Made by a program: the position numbers and the translations under genes. Positions 5,337 through 7,697 of a stretch of DNA of 7,697 bases are shown piece after piece; within the stretch, counting starts at the first letter, position 1, and every line of letters starts with the position of its first letter. Source of the stretch: an uncultured Mollicutes bacterium (GTDB taxonomy: Bacteria; Bacillota_I; Bacilli_A; ML615J-28; CAG-313); NCBI GenBank assembly GCA_900538885.1, contig UQAI01000065.1, forward strand, positions 1 through 7,697, read 5' to 3'. The notes beneath the pieces were generated by a model. That model saw only the letters and a list, made by a program, of their open reading frames with translations, did not search any database and had not been told where the DNA came from.

Positions 5337-7163
5337 TTAATCATCAATTTTTAAAACTGCTAAGAAGGCCTCTTGTGGTATTTCGACACTACCAACCTGT
5401 TTCATTCGTTTTTTACCTTCTTTTTGTTTTTCAAGTAATTTTTTCTTTCGCGATACGTCCCCACCATAACACTTAGCAAGAACATCTTTACGTAGTGCCG
5501 CAATATTTTCTCTAGCGATAATCTTGCCATTAATAGCTGCTTGAACTGGAATTTCAAATTGTTCACGCGGAATTAGTTTTCGTAATTTTTGAACTAAAGC
5601 CTTACCTCTATTGTAAGCAAAATCACGATGAACAATTACACTTAAGGCATCTATCTTATCACCATTTAACAAAATATCCATTTTTACTAAGTTGGATACG
5701 CGATAATCTGCAAGTTCGTAGTCAAATGAAGCATATCCTTTGGTTGTAGATTTAAGTCGATCAAAGAAATCGTAAACAATTTCTGTAAGTGGTAAATCAT
5801 ATTTTAAAACTACTCTAGTTTCATTAATATACTCCATTCCTACAAACGTACCACGTTTATTTTGGCATATTTCCATAACATTTCCAACAAATTCAGTTGA
5901 AACCATTATAGTGGCATGAACATATGGTTCTTCAATATGCTTGATTTTGGTAAAGTCAGGTAATTCACTTGGATTGTCAACTGCAATTTTATCACCATTA
6001 GTGAGTAAAACATGATACTCAACACTTGGAGCAGTAGCAATTAGATCAAGTTTGTATTCTCTTTCTAGTCTTTCTTCGATGACATCCATATGAAGAAGGC
6101 CTAAAAAGCCTGTTCTAAAACCAAAACCTAGGGCTTGTGAAGTTTCTGGTTCAAATATTAATGCTGCATCATTTAATTTTAATTTTTCAAGAGCATCTTT
6201 TAAATCATCATATCGGTTAGCCTCAACTGGGTATAAGCCACAGAAAACCATTGAATTTAGTTGTCGATATCCAGGCATCGCGATATTTGATTCTTGCTCA
6301 AGGGTAGTAATTGTATCACCAACTCTGACATCCTTAACATCTTTAATACTTGCTGAAACCCATCCTACATCGCCAGCACTTAAAAATTCTTTTTTCTTTT
6401 CTTTAGGAGTATTAACACCACATTCTAAAACTTCATATACGGCACCTGTTGCCATCATTTTTATGTGGTCTCCTTTTTTTATAACGCCATTAAAAACTCT
6501 AATTGAAGGGATTACTCCTCGATATGGATCGTAGAAAGAGTCAAAAATCAAAGCTTGAACAGGATCTTCGGGATTACCAGATGGAGCTGGAACTTTCTCA
6601 ACGATTTGTTCAAGCAATTCATCTATTCCAATTCCTTCTTTTGCACTTGCAAGAACTGCTTCACTAGCATCTAACCCAATTACATCTTCGATTTCTCTTT
6701 TTACTTCATCGGGATCAGCTGATGGTAAATCTATCTTATTAATAAGCGGCAAAATTTCTAGGTCATTGTCAATAGCAAGATAAACATTAGCCAAAGTTTG
6801 AGCTTCAATTCCTTGGGCTGCATCAACTACCAAAACTGCACCTTCACATGAAGCAAGCGATCTTGATACTTCATATGTAAAATCGACATGTCCAGGAGTA
6901 TCAATTAGATGGAATAAATATGTATTTCCATCCTTAGCGTGGTATTCAAGTTCCACCGCATTAAGTTTTATGGTAATTCCACGTTCACGTTCAAGATCCA
7001 TATTATCTAACAGTTGATCACGCATTTCTCGTAAATCTACAGTTTTAGTTTTTTCTAAAATTCGATCAGCTAGTGTACTCTTTCCGTGGTCGATATGAGC
7101 AATGATCGAAAAATTACGAATATATTTTTGACGTTCTTTTAGGGCTTGATAATCAATGCTCAT
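5337..7163 (-). CDS. lepA: Elongation factor 4 (LepA), ribosome back-translocase GTPase
   Basis: A 608-residue translational GTPase of normal LepA length, acting on the ribosome in the cytoplasm or loosely at the membrane. LepA is linked to back-translocation or to initiation and ribosome assembly, mainly under stress. GTP motifs are G1 AHIDHGKST (22-30), G2 RGITI (61-65), G3 DTPGH (88-92), G4 NKID (142-145) and G5 SAK (173-175). Domain II follows (about 190-280), then EF-G-like domains III (about 295-370) and V (about 405-485). The LepA-specific C-terminal domain carries KCYGGDVSRKKKLLEKQKEGKKRMKQ in its last 50 residues, and domain IV of EF-G is absent, which rules out EF-G or BipA. AAGGAG at 7170-7175 lies 6 nt before ATG. 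It starts 19 nt after the upstream membrane-protein gene and is probably co-transcribed with it. Confidence 0.98.
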   Translation of the reverse strand: MSIDYQALKERQKYIRNFSIIAHIDHGKSTLADRILEKTKTVDLREMRDQLLDNMDLERERGITIKLNAVELEYHAKDGNTYLFHLIDTPGHVDFTYEVSRSLASCEGAVLVVDAAQGIEAQTLANVYLAIDNDLEILPLINKIDLPSADPDEVKREIEDVIGLDASEAVLASAKEGIGIDELLEQIVEKVPAPSGNPEDPVQALIFDSFYDPYRGVIPSIRVFNGVIKKGDHIKMMATGAVYEVLECGVNTPKEKKKEFLSAGDVGWVSASIKDVKDVRVGDTITTLEQESNIAMPGYRQLNSMVFCGLYPVEANRYDDLKDALEKLKLNDAALIFEPETSQALGFGFRTGFLGLLHMDVIEERLEREYKLDLIATAPSVEYHVLLTNGDKIAVDNPSELPDFTKIKHIEEPYVHATIMVSTEFVGNVMEICQNKRGTFVGMEYINETRVVLKYDLPLTEIVYDFFDRLKSTTKGYASFDYELADYRVSNLVKMDILLNGDKIDALSVIVHRDFAYNRGKALVQKLRKLIPREQFEIPVQAAINGKIIARENIAALRKDVLAKCYGGDVSRKKKLLEKQKEGKKRMKQVGSVEIPQEAFLAVLKIDD

Positions 7164-7182
7164 AAAATACTCCTTCTACATA

Positions 7183-7518
7183 TTATTCTTCTTTATTTTC
7201 TTCTTGTTCTATTACTTCTTCACTTTTTGCTTTTTTAAATTTAATAAAATGTAAAATATACATCACTGTATAGGCAATTGTTACTAAAACAATTAAACAA
7301 TAACATATGGTTACAATAATTGAACTAGCTTTAAAGCCTATTGAAATTAAATTATAAAGACTTACACCTAACAAAAGTACTGTAATTATGGCGTTAGTAA
7401 TTAAGTCGCCTGCTTTCTTAGTTTTTATTTCAGAAACTAATAAACCAATTGAAATCACTAATATTATAATTCCTAAAGCTTCATTCATACCAAATTGCAC
7501 ATTTGCTAAACTAAACAT
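7183..7518 (-). CDS. Small three-helix membrane protein of unknown function
   Basis: A 111-residue protein that I do not recognise. Three hydrophobic helices lie at about 14-31, 40-62 and 66-92, joined by short loops (IKTKKAGD and FKASS). A basic patch KFKKAK (93-98) and an acidic tail EEVIEQEENKEE (100-111) follow. By the positive-inside rule the first loop and the C-terminus probably face the cytoplasm. There is no catalytic motif and no cleavable signal peptide. The start is supported by AGGA at 7528-7531, 9 nt before ATG, and by a strong promoter upstream. Being first in the unit with lepA gives it an expressed, possibly housekeeping context, but the link may be only positional. A lineage-restricted hypothetical membrane protein is the fairest description. 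Confidence 0.75.
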   Translation of the reverse strand: MFSLANVQFGMNEALGIIILVISIGLLVSEIKTKKAGDLITNAIITVLLLGVSLYNLISIGFKASSIIVTICYCLIVLVTIAYTVMYILHFIKFKKAKSEEVIEQEENKEE

Positions 7519-7574
7519 ATCTCATTTTCCTTTCTTAAGCTATCTGCTTCTTTATTTTATAATTACAATTAATA

Positions 7575-7603
7575 ATTATACAATATTTTTGATTTTTTTG
7601 CAA
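7575..7603 (-). promoter_or_regulatory. Sigma-A-type promoter for the membrane-protein/lepA unit
   Basis: The minus strand reads TTGCAA (7598-7603), exactly 17 bp, then a perfect TATAAT (7575-7580). Transcription should begin near 7567-7569, giving a leader of about 50 nt to the ATG at 7518. The -35 box lies only four bases after the upstream stop codon, and no terminator hairpin intervenes, so some read-through from the upstream gene is possible. Confidence 0.8.
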
Positions 7604-7607
7604 GTGC

Positions 7608-7697
7608 TTAGAAAAGTAAGTTATTACTATTATCAGCTAAATTAAAGTATTCAGTTTTAACATTATAAGTTTTTTCTAAATAATCCATAATTTGTTT
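7608..7697 (-). CDS. C-terminal end of an unrecognised gene (partial)
   Basis: A frame open from the right window edge ends with TAA at 7608-7610 and encodes 29 residues, including MDYLEKTYNVKTEYFN and ending SNNLLF. Codon use and the mixed charged and hydrophobic composition look like real protein, and the strand agrees with its neighbours. It is too short to name. A free-standing 26-residue ORF from the internal Met is less likely, as no Shine-Dalgarno site is visible before it. Confidence 0.6.
   Translation of the reverse strand, partial: KQIMDYLEKTYNVKTEYFNLADNSNNLLF

Noticed and set aside
7388..7645. Plus-strand open frame of 85 codons
   Set aside because: It runs antisense through the membrane-protein gene, its promoter and the upstream stop; its hydrophobic composition mirrors the real gene.

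Overview
This is a strongly AT-rich window from a low-GC Bacillota-type chromosome. The proteins look most like Bacilli, Erysipelotrichia or Mollicutes-related lineages, but the sequence alone does not fix a genus. Every tryptophan codon I checked is TGG and every gene ends in TAA or TAG. The complete genes have good Shine-Dalgarno sites, and all of them are read leftwards (minus strand).

Right to left, the layout is as follows. The C-terminal end of an unrecognised gene (7608-7697) is followed by a near-consensus sigma-A-type promoter (7575-7603). This drives a two-gene unit: a 111-residue, three-helix membrane protein of unknown function, then lepA (ribosomal back-translocase EF4). A strong intrinsic terminator lies directly after the lepA stop. 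A second tight unit follows: hemW (radical SAM, heme-chaperone type), xerD (tyrosine recombinase), deoB (phosphopentomutase) and a lysophospholipase-like alpha/beta hydrolase. Gaps in this unit are 8 nt, 1 nt and a TAATG overlap, so it is almost certainly one transcript. A clear leftward terminator at 884-908 would end it.

The left 1080 bases carry no convincing complete gene and are the most interesting part. At 250-277 there is a near-perfect Bacillus-type dif site, the place where XerC/XerD resolve chromosome dimers at the replication terminus. The leftward gene orientation agrees with this: genes on the right arm should read towards dif. The xerD gene itself lies only 2.9 kb away. Within 100 bp of dif are two tandem DnaA-box matches (one perfect), which is unexpected at a terminus. 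The rest of the gap holds diverged direct repeats of about 55 nt, a small family of AAGGC-type hairpins, and terminators in both directions, as expected where two replichores and their convergent transcripts meet.

The genes link replication end-game (XerD with dif), translation fidelity (LepA), heme handling (HemW) and pentose-phosphate and nucleoside salvage (DeoB). The operon looks like a fusion of two familiar Bacillota neighbourhoods, lepA-hemW and xerD-deoB, rather than one functional pathway.
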